Position numbers and translations under genes: made by a program. Positions 46,614 to 55,627 of a stretch of 64,000 nucleotides of DNA are shown here, piece after piece. The notes under the pieces were generated by a model. That model made no database searches and was not told where the DNA came from. It saw nothing but the letters and a program-made list of their open reading frames with translations. Source of the stretch: Limnohabitans sp. 2KL-27 (GTDB lineage Bacteria > Pseudomonadota > Gammaproteobacteria > Burkholderiales > Burkholderiaceae_C); assembly GCF_001269345.1 (NCBI RefSeq), contig NZ_CXOP01000001.1, positions 124,001 through 188,000 on the forward strand. Reading direction: 5' to 3'. Each line of letters starts with the position of its first letter. The stretch's first letter is position 1.

Positions 46614-47837
46614 TCAAAACCGCGTTCGCACACGCTGGCCTTCGCGCAAAGCCGCGGGCAAGGCGATCACGGCATCGCCCTCGCGCAGACCCTCCAGCAC
46701 CTCCACCCACACACCCCCCCGCAAACCCAGTCGCACCGGGCGGCGCACCGCATGGCCAGCCTGCAGAAGCCACACCCAAGGCGATGCCCCGCTGATTTCG
46801 TTGACATGGCCCACCTGCAGCGCCAGCACCTGTGGCTTGCGTGCCACCACCAAGTCCACCGACACGGTCATGTCCTGCTTGAGGTTGTGCTGGGGCTCCA
46901 GCAGATCCAGCTTGATTTCTACCGCGCCGGTCTGGGCGTTGATGCCGGGGTTGATGTAGCCCACTTGGGCCTTGAATGGCTGCTGCGGATAGGCATCGGC
47001 CGAGGCCAGCGCCTGCTGCCCAAGCGCCATCAGGCGCAGGTTTTTTTCATCGATCTGCACCACCAACTGCATGGCCCCTTCAGGCGACAAAGTCATCAAG
47101 ACCTTGCCCGCCTGGACCACATCCCCAACCTCCACGTGACGGCCTATGAGCTGCCCATTCGCAGGTGCTTGGATGACCGCGTAGCGGACCTTGGCGTTGA
47201 CGATTTCTGCATTGGCCTGTGCCTCAGTCACAGCCCCTAGGGCCAGGCTGTGCTCAGCGCCACCGGCCCGGGTCGATGTCACTTGTTTCTGAGCGGCCAA
47301 CACTTGGGCATCGGCCAGCGCCAAAGCCTTGCGCGACTCGTCCAGCGCAGCCTGACCGATGAAGCCTTGCTCAAACAAAGCGCCATTGCGCTGCCAACTG
47401 GCCTGCGCCGTGTCCAGACTGGCCTGTGCCTGGCGCAGCGTCTGCAGCACCACTGGCCCCTGCAGCTCAACCAGCTGCCGCAGCCGGTTCTGCGCCTGCA
47501 CCACGGCCTGCTGGGCCTGCCGCCGGGCAGACTGCAGCTCGGTGCCGACCAATTCAATCAACACATCGCCCGCCTTCACGGTTTGCCCTTCGGTCACAGG
47601 GACACGCGCCACGGTGCCGGTGATCTGCGCGCCAATGTTCACCCGGTGCGGTGTCTCGACGCGGCCACTGGCCACCACCGTTTGCAGCAAATCACGGCGC
47701 TGCACGGTCTCGGTCTGCACCAGAGGTCCCATCCACCAGCGCAGCAAGGCAGCGCCCAGAAACAGGACCAGCAAACCCCACAACAATTGACCGCCATGTT
47801 GGCGAAGCAAGGTCCAAACAGCATTCATGCGGACCAT
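46614..47837 (-). CDS. MacA/HlyD-type periplasmic adaptor
   Basis: 407 aa with an N-terminal membrane anchor (LLWGLLVLFLGAALLRWWMG). Two lipoyl half-motifs flank a coiled coil: GTVARVPVTEGQTVKAGDVL then IELVG, and VIQAPANGQLIGRHVEVGDV then VQAGKVL. The hairpin lies about residues 100-200 (Q/A-rich). A beta-barrel and membrane-proximal domain follow. It is the first gene of a three-gene exporter unit, 12 bp before the permease. No TolC gene lies nearby. The start may be 47837 or 47828. Confidence 0.9.
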   Translation of the reverse strand: MVRMNAVWTLLRQHGGQLLWGLLVLFLGAALLRWWMGPLVQTETVQRRDLLQTVVASGRVETPHRVNIGAQITGTVARVPVTEGQTVKAGDVLIELVGTELQSARRQAQQAVVQAQNRLRQLVELQGPVVLQTLRQAQASLDTAQASWQRNGALFEQGFIGQAALDESRKALALADAQVLAAQKQVTSTRAGGAEHSLALGAVTEAQANAEIVNAKVRYAVIQAPANGQLIGRHVEVGDVVQAGKVLMTLSPEGAMQLVVQIDEKNLRLMALGQQALASADAYPQQPFKAQVGYINPGINAQTGAVEIKLDLLEPQHNLKQDMTVSVDLVVARKPQVLALQVGHVNEISGASPWVWLLQAGHAVRRPVRLGLRGGVWVEVLEGLREGDAVIALPAALREGQRVRTRF

Positions 47838-47957
47838 TGTGAGGATCGGTGCGGTTCACACCCATGATCCAAGTCAAGATCGGCCCATGTGCAGGCTGCA
47901 TGTCAGGCAACTGAGCAACAATGCGGCTTGTGTGCTCTTTCTACCCTTTTGATCCCC

Positions 47958-49094
47958 ATGAAAAAAATACTGCTTTTGGGTTCTGGTGAACTTGGCAAAG
48001 AATTCGTCATCAGCGCCAAGCGCCTGGGCTGCCATGTGATGGCCTGCGACAGCTATGCGGGAGCGCCTGCCATGCAAGTGGCCGACGAGTTTTGCGTGTT
48101 CAGCATGCTCGACGAAGCGCCGCTGCGCGCGGCCATTGCCCAATACCAACCTGATTTGATCGTGCCCGAGATCGAAGCCATCCGCACCGAGGTGCTGCTC
48201 GATGTTGAAAAAGCAGGCTTTGAAGTCATCCCCAGCGCCCGTGCCGCCAACCTGACCATGAACCGCGACCGCATCCGCGATGTGGCCGTGAGCCTGGGCG
48301 TGCGCACCGCGAAATTCAGCTACGCCGACTCGGCCGCCGAACTGCTGACCCGTGCCACCGAGATCGGTTTTCCGGTCGTCATCAAGCCCGTGATGAGCTC
48401 ATCGGGCAAAGGCCAAAGCGTGGCCCAAACCGCCGCCGATGTGCAAGCCAGCTGGGATTACGCTTGCGCAGGCATGCGTGGCGACCGCCAAAAAGTCATC
48501 GTCGAAGAATTCATCCACTTCGAGTTTGAAATCACCCTGCTCACCGTGCGCCAGCGCAAGGACCCCACGCTGTTTTGCCCACCCATCGGGCACGTGCAAG
48601 AGCGCGGCGACTACCAATACAGCTGGCAGCCTCAGGGCATGAAGCCCGAGCAAATCAAAGCCGCACAAGACATGGCCGAAAAAGTCACCACCGATCTGGG
48701 GGGTGCTGGCCTGTTTGGGGTGGAGTTTTTCGTGACGAAAGACGAGGTGATCTTCAGCGAGCTGAGCCCCCGGCCGCACGACACCGGCATGGTCACCCTC
48801 ACCAGCCAGAACCTGAGCGAGTTCGATCTGCACGCCCGCGCCATTTTGGGCCTGCCGATCCCGGCCATTGCGTGTGTGGAAGGCGCCAGCGCTGTGGTGT
48901 TGGCCGACAAGGACGGGACTGACCCGACCTACACGGGCGTGGCCCAAGCCCTGAGCGAGCCAGGCGTGGACGTGCGCATCTTCGGCAAACCCACCACCCG
49001 CCCCTACCGCCGCATGGCGGTGGCGCTGGCCCAAGGGCCCAATGCGCTGCAACGCGCACGGGATGCGGCGGGCAAGATCAAGGTGGTGGTTTAA
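47958..49094 (+). CDS. purT: Formate-dependent GAR transformylase PurT
   Basis: ATP-grasp enzyme that makes formyl-GAR from GAR, formate and ATP, independent of folate (378 aa from the ATG at 47958). Landmarks are [54 protein letters not shown] (ATP-grasp loop), [32 protein letters not shown] then [10 protein letters not shown]. The C-terminal [17 protein letters not shown] is typical. Confidence 0.97.
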   Translation: MKKILLLGSGELGKEFVISAKRLGCHVMACDSYAGAPAMQVADEFCVFSMLDEAPLRAAIAQYQPDLIVPEIEAIRTEVLLDVEKAGFEVIPSARAANLTMNRDRIRDVAVSLGVRTAKFSYADSAAELLTRATEIGFPVVIKPVMSSSGKGQSVAQTAADVQASWDYACAGMRGDRQKVIVEEFIHFEFEITLLTVRQRKDPTLFCPPIGHVQERGDYQYSWQPQGMKPEQIKAAQDMAEKVTTDLGGAGLFGVEFFVTKDEVIFSELSPRPHDTGMVTLTSQNLSEFDLHARAILGLPIPAIACVEGASAVVLADKDGTDPTYTGVAQALSEPGVDVRIFGKPTTRPYRRMAVALAQGPNALQRARDAAGKIKVVV

Positions 49095-49114
49095 GCGCGC
49101 CTGCCTTCGACCAC

Positions 49115-49226
49115 CATGGATACCCGCATGCGCGGGTATGACAAATCTCCTGTTACCCCCGACTTGATCGGGGGTCCATGCCTGCCGCCTTCGACTGCCA
49201 TGGATACCCACATGCGCGGGTATGAC
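49115..49226 (+). repeat. Intergenic repeat, family B, copy 1
   Basis: Three hairpin pieces: ATACCCGCATGCGCGGGTAT (palindrome), ACCCCCGACTTGATCGGGGG, and a second ATACCCACATGCGCGGGTAT after CCTTCGACTGCCATGG. The same order recurs in the same orientation at 50523-50634, on the other side of the O-antigen ligase gene. Confidence 0.75.
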
Positions 49227-49256
49227 TTATGGGGACACAGGTATGACCATCACTTG

Positions 49257-50468
49257 TCACTCTGGATCAGGTCGGCGATTCATAGCGACCAGCAGCGCCA
49301 TCATGAACAAGAAGAAATGACTTTCTCTTGAACTGAACAAAGGCGAATTGATCATGCTGTCCACCAGCAAAATGCTGGTCAGGGACACCAGTAACACCTT
49401 GGCCTGGGCATGGTCAGAGCGCATAGCCACCCTGTAAAGCGACAGCAGCAGCGCCGCGTACAACAGCACCCCGATCAGGCCATGATCCGCACCAAAGAAC
49501 AAAAACTGGTTGTGTGGATGCCAACGGAAAGTGTCGCACCACTCCGGCTTCTCCAAAAATCGGCACACCTCCGTGTGGTACGCGCCTGTGCCGTACCCCA
49601 CGATCGGGCGTTCTGCCATCATCTTCGGCACGGTTCGGTAGTTGTAAGCCCGGTGCCCAATGGACGACATCACATCCACATCGCGCTTGGCAAATTCTGT
49701 CCAACCCAAAGCAATCCGCTCACGCATCACACTCGACGACGCCAGCACCCCAGCCACCAATAGCACCAGCACCGGCAAACCGATCCACAGCTTTTTGCCG
49801 CCCCAGCGCACCAACATCCAGGACACCAGGCCAGCCAACAGCAACACCACCCCTGTTCGACCCGAAGACAAATGGGTGATGCTGACCACCCCCAACGCCG
49901 CCACAAGCAACCAAACAAGACTCATTCGGCCAAGCCACGGGCGCTGCACTTTGGTCAAAGCAAACACTACCAAAAAAGACACCATCACGTTTTGCGTGAT
50001 GTAGTCACCAAACACATGGTGCGACAAACCCCAACCAGGCGTCTTGGTCGTTGACCAAGGCAACACAAACCAAACATTCAGCCAAGTGGACACCACGATA
50101 AACAGCATGGCCCCCACAAACGCCCACAACGCTCTTTTTTGCCACAGCGGAAACCGCGCCAACAACAGCATCAGCAAAACTGCATAAGCAAACTTGGCGT
50201 ATTTGCCTAAATTAACAGACACCCAATGCCAAGGTGCAGGGGTGTAAAGCGTGCCAACCAGCACCATGCCAAACAATGCCATCAGCCAAATCGCCGGCCA
50301 GCTCCAGGCATCACGCTTCAAATAAACGCTGCTAAATGTGACTGCAAACCCGATCAACACCAACAGCAACACCACATTCGACAGCGCCATGGCCACCGGG
50401 AACAACAAAAACAGCGCAGGCACCAGCCACCCCAAAGCCACCTTTGTCTTTTGCCTGATCGCGATCAT
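49257..50468 (-). CDS. O-antigen ligase family protein (WaaL-like)
   Basis: 403-residue membrane protein with about ten helices; the Wzy_C/O-antigen ligase region is in the second half (STHLSSGRTGVVLLLAGLV-type segment: ITHLSSGRTGVVLLLAGLVS, then GYGTGAYHTEVCRF and WHPHNQFLFFGADHGLIGVL). The HPHNQ...G motif is characteristic of ligases joining polysaccharide to lipid A-core. It sits at the edge of the surface polysaccharide region and is flanked by direct copies of repeat family B. Confidence 0.88.
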   Translation of the reverse strand: MIAIRQKTKVALGWLVPALFLLFPVAMALSNVVLLLVLIGFAVTFSSVYLKRDAWSWPAIWLMALFGMVLVGTLYTPAPWHWVSVNLGKYAKFAYAVLLMLLLARFPLWQKRALWAFVGAMLFIVVSTWLNVWFVLPWSTTKTPGWGLSHHVFGDYITQNVMVSFLVVFALTKVQRPWLGRMSLVWLLVAALGVVSITHLSSGRTGVVLLLAGLVSWMLVRWGGKKLWIGLPVLVLLVAGVLASSSVMRERIALGWTEFAKRDVDVMSSIGHRAYNYRTVPKMMAERPIVGYGTGAYHTEVCRFLEKPEWCDTFRWHPHNQFLFFGADHGLIGVLLYAALLLSLYRVAMRSDHAQAKVLLVSLTSILLVDSMINSPLFSSRESHFFLFMMALLVAMNRRPDPE

Positions 50469-50522
50469 TAGATATCCTTTTTATCAACACTCTATTATCA
50501 ACTTGTGGCCAAGCGCGTCTGT

Positions 50523-50634
50523 CTTCGACTGGTATGAATACCCGCATGCGCGGCTATGTAAGATCTCATGTCACCCCCGACTCGATCGGGGGGGTCCATA
50601 CCTGCCCACTTCGACTGGCATGCGCATGTGTGAC
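50523..50634 (+). repeat. Intergenic repeat, family B, copy 2
   Basis: Matches 49115-49226: CTTCGACTGGTATGAATACC, the ATACCCGCATGCGCGGCTAT hairpin (one base changed), CACCCCCGACTCGATCGGGG and a third, degraded CATGCGCATGTGTGAC hairpin. Direct orientation relative to copy 1. Confidence 0.75.
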
Positions 50635-50654
50635 AAGATGGTGTTCCACCCTAA

Positions 50655-50730
50655 CTGTGGGCATTAGCCCCTGCGGCCGAATGCCTGCACTGGCTCCACC
50701 CAACAGTCGGGAGCAGGGGCTCGCTCCCAC
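50655..50730 (+). repeat. Dispersed intergenic repeat, family A, copy 4
   Basis: CTGTGGGCATTAGCCCCTGC, GGCCGAATGCCTGCACTGGC and the terminal GAGCAGGGGCTCGCTCCCAC, immediately following the family B copy. Half of it (CTGCGGCCGAATGCCTGCA) recurs at 52356. Confidence 0.72.
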
Positions 50731-50753
50731 TACATTCGTCACCCCCGACCTGG

Positions 50754-51524
50754 TCACCGCGTCACCCGATAAACCCCCAACCCCAGCCACTCGTGCAAAA
50801 CCGTCTGCCACAGCAGCAAGCTGCGCGCCAATGAATACTCGGTCCAAGGCGTGGCGTCGCCTGTTCTGAAATCCACCGGATACGGCGTTACCTCGCACCC
50901 GACTGCTTCAAACTCGGGCACAGACCGGGGCATGTGCCAAGCCGAAGTCACCAGCAGCCACGGCTCTTGGCAACGCTTGCCCAGCAACGCGGCCACCTGC
51001 AAAGCATTTTCTCGGGTGGTGCGCGAGCCGCTTTCCAAAATGACTCGGCGCATGTCCACACCCTGCTGCTCATAAAACGCCTTGGCCAATTCGGCCTCAC
51101 TCACGCCCGTGACCAGCAAGCGCCCCTCACCACCAGAAAAAACCAGTTGCAACTGCGCATGCTGCCGCATCAGCCCCACCGGCACAGACATGCGCTCAGC
51201 CGCTTGACCCAAAGGCACCTGACCATGTGCCAAATAAATGCCGGGGTGCTCAGTGGCACCGCCCAACACAATCACACCCACATGCCGACCGACAACCTCT
51301 GGGGGCGGCACGGGGTATCGGTTTTCCAGCGGACGCAAGAGCGCGTGTGGCAAAGCCTCAAAACCCAAGAGCCCCAGCACCGCCAAACCGCCCCACAGCA
51401 TGCGAACAGCCCCCCGCCGCCAACGCGCAGAACCACTCAACAACCCCAGAGCCACACTCCACCACACAGCCAACCAAAACATGGGCTGCGTGATGGCTGA
51501 CATCAATTTGGACAAAATAAACAT
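50754..51524 (-). CDS. YdcF/ElyC-family membrane protein (DUF218)
   Basis: 256 aa from the ATG at 51524 (AAAGG upstream; an in-frame ATG lies 10 codons earlier). Two N-terminal helices (PMFWLAVWWSVALGLLSGSA, MLWGGLAVLGLLGFEALPH) precede a DUF218 domain: HVGVIVLGGATEHPGIYLAH, QLVFSGGEGRLLVTGVSEAE, LESGSRTTRENALQVAALLG, PWLLVTSAWHMPRSVPEFEA. ElyC-type members help peptidoglycan or envelope polysaccharide metabolism when lipid carriers are limiting, which fits the neighbourhood. Confidence 0.9.
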   Translation of the reverse strand: MFILSKLMSAITQPMFWLAVWWSVALGLLSGSARWRRGAVRMLWGGLAVLGLLGFEALPHALLRPLENRYPVPPPEVVGRHVGVIVLGGATEHPGIYLAHGQVPLGQAAERMSVPVGLMRQHAQLQLVFSGGEGRLLVTGVSEAELAKAFYEQQGVDMRRVILESGSRTTRENALQVAALLGKRCQEPWLLVTSAWHMPRSVPEFEAVGCEVTPYPVDFRTGDATPWTEYSLARSLLLWQTVLHEWLGLGVYRVTR

Positions 51525-51551
51525 GTCGACCTTTTCAAAGCTCTTAAACAA

Positions 51552-51575
51552 CAAAAGAGCCTCTCGGCTCTTTTG
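51552..51575. terminator. Bidirectional terminator between ydcF-like gene and higA
   Basis: Ten-base stem CAAAAGAGCC/GGCTCTTTTG with a TCTC loop. A-run and T-run flank the stem, so it works in either direction. It lies directly after the higA stop. Confidence 0.75.
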
Positions 51576-51578
51576 TGA

Positions 51579-51914
51579 TCAAACAATTGGGATCTGAACC
51601 CAATTAATGGGCAAGGCCACTGCACTCATCGGCATCACCGTTTTCATGATCGTTTTGAGGGCAGACTGCTCGGCTACTTTCAGGTCATAACTTTGCTGCA
51701 AATTGAGCCACGACTGCGCATCTCCGCCAAAGTAGCGTGCCAAGCGCAAAGCCGTATCTGGGGTTACGCCGCGCCGACACAAGTCAATGTCGTTGACGCC
51801 AGACGGCGTCAAATGCAATGCCTTGGCCAATGCATTGACACTCAAGCCCAAGGGTACGAGGTACTCCTCCTTGAGGAGTTCCCCTGGGTGAATGGCGCAC
51901 ATTTGATTTTTCAT
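51579..51914 (-). CDS. higA: HigA-family antitoxin
   Basis: 111-residue helix-turn-helix antitoxin. CAIHPGELLKEEYLVPLGLS and VNALAKALHLTPSGVNDIDL, then CRRGVTPDTALRLARYFGGD and AQSWLNLQQSYDLKVAEQ are the HigA/VapI pattern. It follows the toxin gene by 13 bp in the toxin-first order typical of higBA. HigA proteins neutralise HigB and repress their own promoter. Confidence 0.92.
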   Translation of the reverse strand: MKNQMCAIHPGELLKEEYLVPLGLSVNALAKALHLTPSGVNDIDLCRRGVTPDTALRLARYFGGDAQSWLNLQQSYDLKVAEQSALKTIMKTVMPMSAVALPINWVQIPIV

Positions 51915-51927
51915 AAAAACTCCAAAT

Positions 51928-52206
51928 TTAATGGTAGTCCACGATTGCGACATTCATCGGGCCACGTTCAGTCCAAACAAAACAAATTCGGAACTGATCG
52001 TTCACCCTGATTCTGTGCTGACCCGCACGATCACGGCGTAAAGCCTCTAACCTATTACCAGGTGGTGACCGCAAAAAATCAAGCGTAGCGGCACTGTCAA
52101 GCATTTGTAGCTTGCGCTCAACAACCGTTTTCATCGCATTGAACCGCTTAACCCTTGCACCATCAAAAAGCGCCCGGGTGTCAGCGCAGGCAAATGAGAT
52201 GATCAT
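51928..52206 (-). CDS. higB: HigB-type RelE-family toxin
   Basis: 92-residue ribosome-dependent mRNA interferase. The start MIISFACADTRALFDGARVK, the core LDFLRSPPGNRLEALRRDRA and the C-terminal QHRIRVNDQFRICFVWTERG, then PMNVAIVDYH match HigB (GxxR..I..QxRICF). Conserved basic residues (R57, R66, R72 region) are present, so the toxin seems intact. It lies in a repeat-rich, recently rearranged zone. Confidence 0.92.
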   Translation of the reverse strand: MIISFACADTRALFDGARVKRFNAMKTVVERKLQMLDSAATLDFLRSPPGNRLEALRRDRAGQHRIRVNDQFRICFVWTERGPMNVAIVDYH

Positions 52207-52288
52207 GTTTGAATTTCATACCGATGCTCGGTAAGCAGCTACCGACCAAAAGCCTCAGGCAATGTCTTTTTACAGCCCCACAAACATC

Positions 52289-52310
52289 AAAGGAGCCCAA
52301 GGCTCCTTTT
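52289..52310. terminator. Hairpin upstream of higB
   Basis: AAAGGAGCC/GGCTCCTTT with a three-base loop and a T at the end on the plus strand. It probably separates the higBA unit from the genes at 52.4 kb and beyond. Confidence 0.55.
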
Positions 52311-52355
52311 CTGCAAAAAATTTGTATCTGACCCCAATAAATTCTTGGATGCCCA

Positions 52356-52380
52356 TACCCTGCGGCCGAATGCCTGCAAG
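52356..52380 (+). repeat. Family A repeat, truncated half copy
   Basis: CTGCGGCCGAATGCCTGCA is identical to the centre of copy 4 (50655-50730); the rest is lost. It borders the capD-like remnant. Confidence 0.55.
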
Positions 52381-52388
52381 CCCCCTCA

Positions 52389-52691
52389 TCAAGCCGTTCC
52401 TGCGCTCTCCATCCACACCCAATCCACAACCTCGCCAACGGGCTGATAGTCTGGCACCAGATCCTTGAGCAGGGTACGGATCAGGAGCACGTTGTTGGCG
52501 TCCAGAGCCAAACCCAAGTCATACAGCTTGGCCTGCAATTCATCCCACGGCACAAAGTCCTCGTGGGCTTTCTTCACAACCAAAAGCAACAAACTAGCCC
52601 CAAAGCTGCTGATGTTTAGCACTTGGTGAGCACGGTCATAAAGATCATTTCCGAATGCCAGCTGCACTAGCCTCTTCGACCGCGTCCTCAA
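52389..52691 (-). pseudogene. Probable 3' remnant of a CapD/WbpM-like nucleotide-sugar epimerase gene
   Basis: A 100-codon open stretch whose last two thirds (HEDFVPWDELQAKLYDLGLA, LDANNVLLIRTLLKDLVPDY, QPVGEVVDWVWMESAGTA) resemble the extreme C-terminus of membrane-linked nucleotide-sugar 4,6-dehydratases (the LVPxYxPxxxVVDWV ending). The first 35 or so codons look non-coding. Nothing of the Rossmann domain is present. It lies next to galE at the boundary of the polysaccharide block. It could instead be a real small protein of unknown function. Confidence 0.45.
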
Positions 52692-52716
52692 TCTGGTGGC
52701 GGTTCACGATTCACCG

Positions 52717-53742
52717 CTAGCGATGTGCATAACCGTTCGGATTCATCTTCTGCCACCGCCAGGCATCGCGCATCATTTCGTCCAAACCGCGTTTGGCCTT
52801 CCATCCGAGCTCTTGCTCAGCTTTTGTGGGGTCGGCGTAGCAGGTCGCAATGTCCCCGGGACGGCGTGGAGCTATCCGATACGACACTTTGCGGTCACTC
52901 GCGGCTTCGAATGCCCGCACCATTTCTAGCACGCTGTAGCCTTGTCCGGTTCCTAAATTCCACACATGGGCACCCGTACGGGTTTGTAGAGCGTCCAAGG
53001 CCCGCAAGTGCCCCTCGGCCAAATCCACAACATGTATGTAGTCACGCACGCCGGTGCCATCGGGCGTGGGGTAGTCATTACCAAACACCGCCAACTCGGG
53101 AAGCTTGCCCACGGCCACCTGCGCCACATAAGGCAACAGATTATTGGGTACCCCGTTGGGGTCTTCGCCAATCAGGCCGCTTTCGTGGGCACCCACAGGG
53201 TTAAAATAGCGCAAAATGGCAATACGCCAGCGCGGGTCTGAAGCGGCCAAATCACGCAGCATGTCTTCCACCATCAACTTGCTGCGGCCATATGGGTTGG
53301 TTTGGTGACCCACAGGGCAAGCCTCTGAAATGGGCATTTGAGCTGGCTCGCCATACACCGTAGCCGATGAGCTGAACACCACGTTAAACACACCCGCATC
53401 GGCACAAGCCTCTAAGAGTGTTCGGCTGCCGTGCATGTTGTTATCGTAATAACGCAGGGGCTGAGCCACACTTTCGCTCACGGCCTTTAGACCTGCAAAG
53501 TGAAGTACCGCATCAATTGCGTGTTCAGCAAATAGTTTATATAACAAAGCCGGATCGCGAATATCACCCAGTACAAAATAGGCTGTGCTACCAGAGATTG
53601 ACCAGACGCGAGTCAACGACTCTGTTGTGCTATTACACAAGTTATCCAAGACAACAACATCATGTCCAGCTTGCAGCAAAGCCAACACTGAGTGTGAGCC
53701 AATAAAACCAGAACCACCAGTAACCAATATTTTTTTCAGCAT
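52717..53742 (-). CDS. galE: UDP-glucose 4-epimerase GalE
   Basis: Interconverts UDP-glucose and UDP-galactose (or the GlcNAc forms) for polysaccharide synthesis; 341 aa. NAD loop ILVTGGSGFIGSHSVLALLQ, the Ser/Thr site SSSATVYGEP, active-site TNPYGRSKLMVEDML (YxxxK), YFNPVGAHESGLIGEDPNGV then PNNLLPY, and C-terminal RRPGDIATCYADPTKAEQEL are all standard. It is the most downstream gene of the minus-strand sugar block and is less AT-rich than the transferases behind it. Confidence 0.96.
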   Translation of the reverse strand: MLKKILVTGGSGFIGSHSVLALLQAGHDVVVLDNLCNSTTESLTRVWSISGSTAYFVLGDIRDPALLYKLFAEHAIDAVLHFAGLKAVSESVAQPLRYYDNNMHGSRTLLEACADAGVFNVVFSSSATVYGEPAQMPISEACPVGHQTNPYGRSKLMVEDMLRDLAASDPRWRIAILRYFNPVGAHESGLIGEDPNGVPNNLLPYVAQVAVGKLPELAVFGNDYPTPDGTGVRDYIHVVDLAEGHLRALDALQTRTGAHVWNLGTGQGYSVLEMVRAFEAASDRKVSYRIAPRRPGDIATCYADPTKAEQELGWKAKRGLDEMMRDAWRWQKMNPNGYAHR

Positions 53743-53789
53743 TTAAACCTAAAATGTATGCTTTCAGAAGGATTAAAATTTAATTTCAT

Positions 53790-54551
53790 TCAGAAAAATT
53801 GCCCTACCTTACCAAGGTTCTTCCAAGTAATTGCACGAGCAGCATCAATGAAAGAAAAACCACAGATGCGCAAAGCACGCCAATCTTCTTTGGTTTTATG
53901 TACGAGTGCGTTCATTGATTTGTTGCTGGCACCACCCATGCGCATTTTTACAAACACCTCAGGAACATAAACAGCCTTAAAGCCGGGATGAGAAAAAAGC
54001 TGCAAAATACTTAAATAGTCAGCAGATATTTTGTAACTCATATCAAACCCGCCGATCCGCGCATACCACTCTCGGCGCACATACAAAGTGGGATGAGCAG
54101 GCATCCAGCCCCAAACCAAATCGCGCTGATTAAATGGCTTACTTTTCCACCGGCGAATCACCTTACTGACATCGTCTTGGCTCACATACTCCAAATCGCC
54201 ATATACAGCACAAACTGTGGGATCCTCAAATGCTTTAGCCACTTTTAAAAGCACATCATTTGAAGCATACAAGTCATCGGCATGCAAAAAGCCTACTACA
54301 TCGCCAGTAGCCAGCAGAACACCTTTATTGAGTGCGTCGTAAATACCTTTATCAGGCTCGCTTTTAAATATGGCTTTTGAATCTAAATTTTGCTTGGCAA
54401 GATCGATCGTTCCATCCGTGCTAGCCCCATCCACAATCACATGCTGTTTGCTTTGAAAGGCTTGTTGGCTTATGGATTCCAAACAATCGGGAAGTGTCTT
54501 CGCGCAATTCCAAGTGGCGGTTACAACAGAAATAGAAATATTACTACTCAT
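53790..54551 (-). CDS. Family 2 glycosyltransferase
   Basis: 253-residue GT-A enzyme. ISVVTATWNCAKTLPDCLES, QHVIVDGASTDGTIDLAKQN and ATGDVVGFLHADDLYASNDV (DxD-like ADD) are the family motifs, with WGWMPAHPTLYVRREWYARI G-type acceptor region. It resembles colanic-acid-type (WcaE-like) transferases. Cytoplasmic-face enzyme adding one sugar to a lipid-linked repeat unit; donor unknown. Confidence 0.9.
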   Translation of the reverse strand: MSSNISISVVTATWNCAKTLPDCLESISQQAFQSKQHVIVDGASTDGTIDLAKQNLDSKAIFKSEPDKGIYDALNKGVLLATGDVVGFLHADDLYASNDVLLKVAKAFEDPTVCAVYGDLEYVSQDDVSKVIRRWKSKPFNQRDLVWGWMPAHPTLYVRREWYARIGGFDMSYKISADYLSILQLFSHPGFKAVYVPEVFVKMRMGGASNKSMNALVHKTKEDWRALRICGFSFIDAARAITWKNLGKVGQFF

Positions 54552-54568
54552 TCATTGTACTAAGTTTG

Positions 54569-55627
54569 TTATCGATCCAAGTACACAGCCTTGGTTTTTT
54601 GAACGGTTTGAAACCAGTCAAATTGCGCAACCCGCTCTATTCCGCGACGAACAGCATCCTCACGCACTGCTCCAGAAATAAAAGTACTTAACGCAGTAGC
54701 GTAGGACTCGCCAGTTTGGCTATCAGCGTAAAGCGCCGCGGTACCCCCAACCTCTGGCAATGAAGACAGAGCAGCTGAAACGACAGGACATCCACAGGCC
54801 ATCGCCTCAAGAATTGGCAGGCCAAAACCCTCATAATCTGAAGGAAAGATAAATGCAAACGCAGACGAATACAGCCGCCGCAAATCTGTGGTGGAAACCG
54901 GGCCGAATTCTTGCCAGCGGTTCCCCAATCGCATTACTAAGAGGGTGCGCTCATCATCCGTGAGTGTAGGTCCGACAATGCCGAGGGAAAGGCGAGGCGA
55001 TTGCCGAACTGCTTCAACAGCTAGATCGAAACGCTTGTATCCCCCGCGTTGGCCCACAAACAGCACTGTTTGTTCGTTGGTGTTAGGTGAGCTTGTAGAC
55101 TCCTGATAAAATGTTTCCACATCTACACCAAGATGAATAACATGCAACTTCGATGTGTCCACTCCGGGGCAAAACTCAATAACGTCCTGTCGGGTCGATT
55201 CCGAGATGCATAGCACTGCATCGGCCCGCCTAATGCTAGCCAACTTTTGCTTCGTATGAACGAAACGCGCCAATCCAGTTCGGTAGCGCTCGTACGTGAA
55301 GTCGTAGACCGATACAACATACTTTCCAACACGGTGACGTGGTAGTCGGTAGTAGGAGGTGTGGAGTACACCGCCATCGCCAGCCGTCCTCGCAGGAAGA
55401 TAACGCCCGATTCTCGCATCAAGCTTCTCGCCCAGCACCGGCATCCGTTGTAACCAGGCTGTATCAAAATCGCGATAGGTCAGATGCTTCGGAAGGACGA
55501 GGCTACCAGCCAGTGCAGGATCGACACTAACGTGTTCCACGAGTTTTGCCCAATAGTTTGAGATCCCTCCAAAGCGTTGAAGACCGAAAATGATGCAGTC
55601 CAGTGTGATCAGATATCCGCTAGTCAT
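54569..55627 (-). CDS. Family 4 glycosyltransferase (GT-B)
   Basis: 352 aa. The N-terminal acceptor half includes FGGISNYWAKLVEHVSVDPA and DAVLCISESTRQDVIEFCPG; the C-terminal nucleotide-sugar half has TVLFVGQRGGYKRFDLAVEA, and the E-x7-E motif in FPSDYEGFGLPILEAMACGC then PVVS. It shares this layout with the gene at 61303. It lies 17 bp upstream of the family 2 gene and marks the last high-GC gene before an AT-rich gap. Confidence 0.9.
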   Translation of the reverse strand: MTSGYLITLDCIIFGLQRFGGISNYWAKLVEHVSVDPALAGSLVLPKHLTYRDFDTAWLQRMPVLGEKLDARIGRYLPARTAGDGGVLHTSYYRLPRHRVGKYVVSVYDFTYERYRTGLARFVHTKQKLASIRRADAVLCISESTRQDVIEFCPGVDTSKLHVIHLGVDVETFYQESTSSPNTNEQTVLFVGQRGGYKRFDLAVEAVRQSPRLSLGIVGPTLTDDERTLLVMRLGNRWQEFGPVSTTDLRRLYSSAFAFIFPSDYEGFGLPILEAMACGCPVVSAALSSLPEVGGTAALYADSQTGESYATALSTFISGAVREDAVRRGIERVAQFDWFQTVQKTKAVYLDR

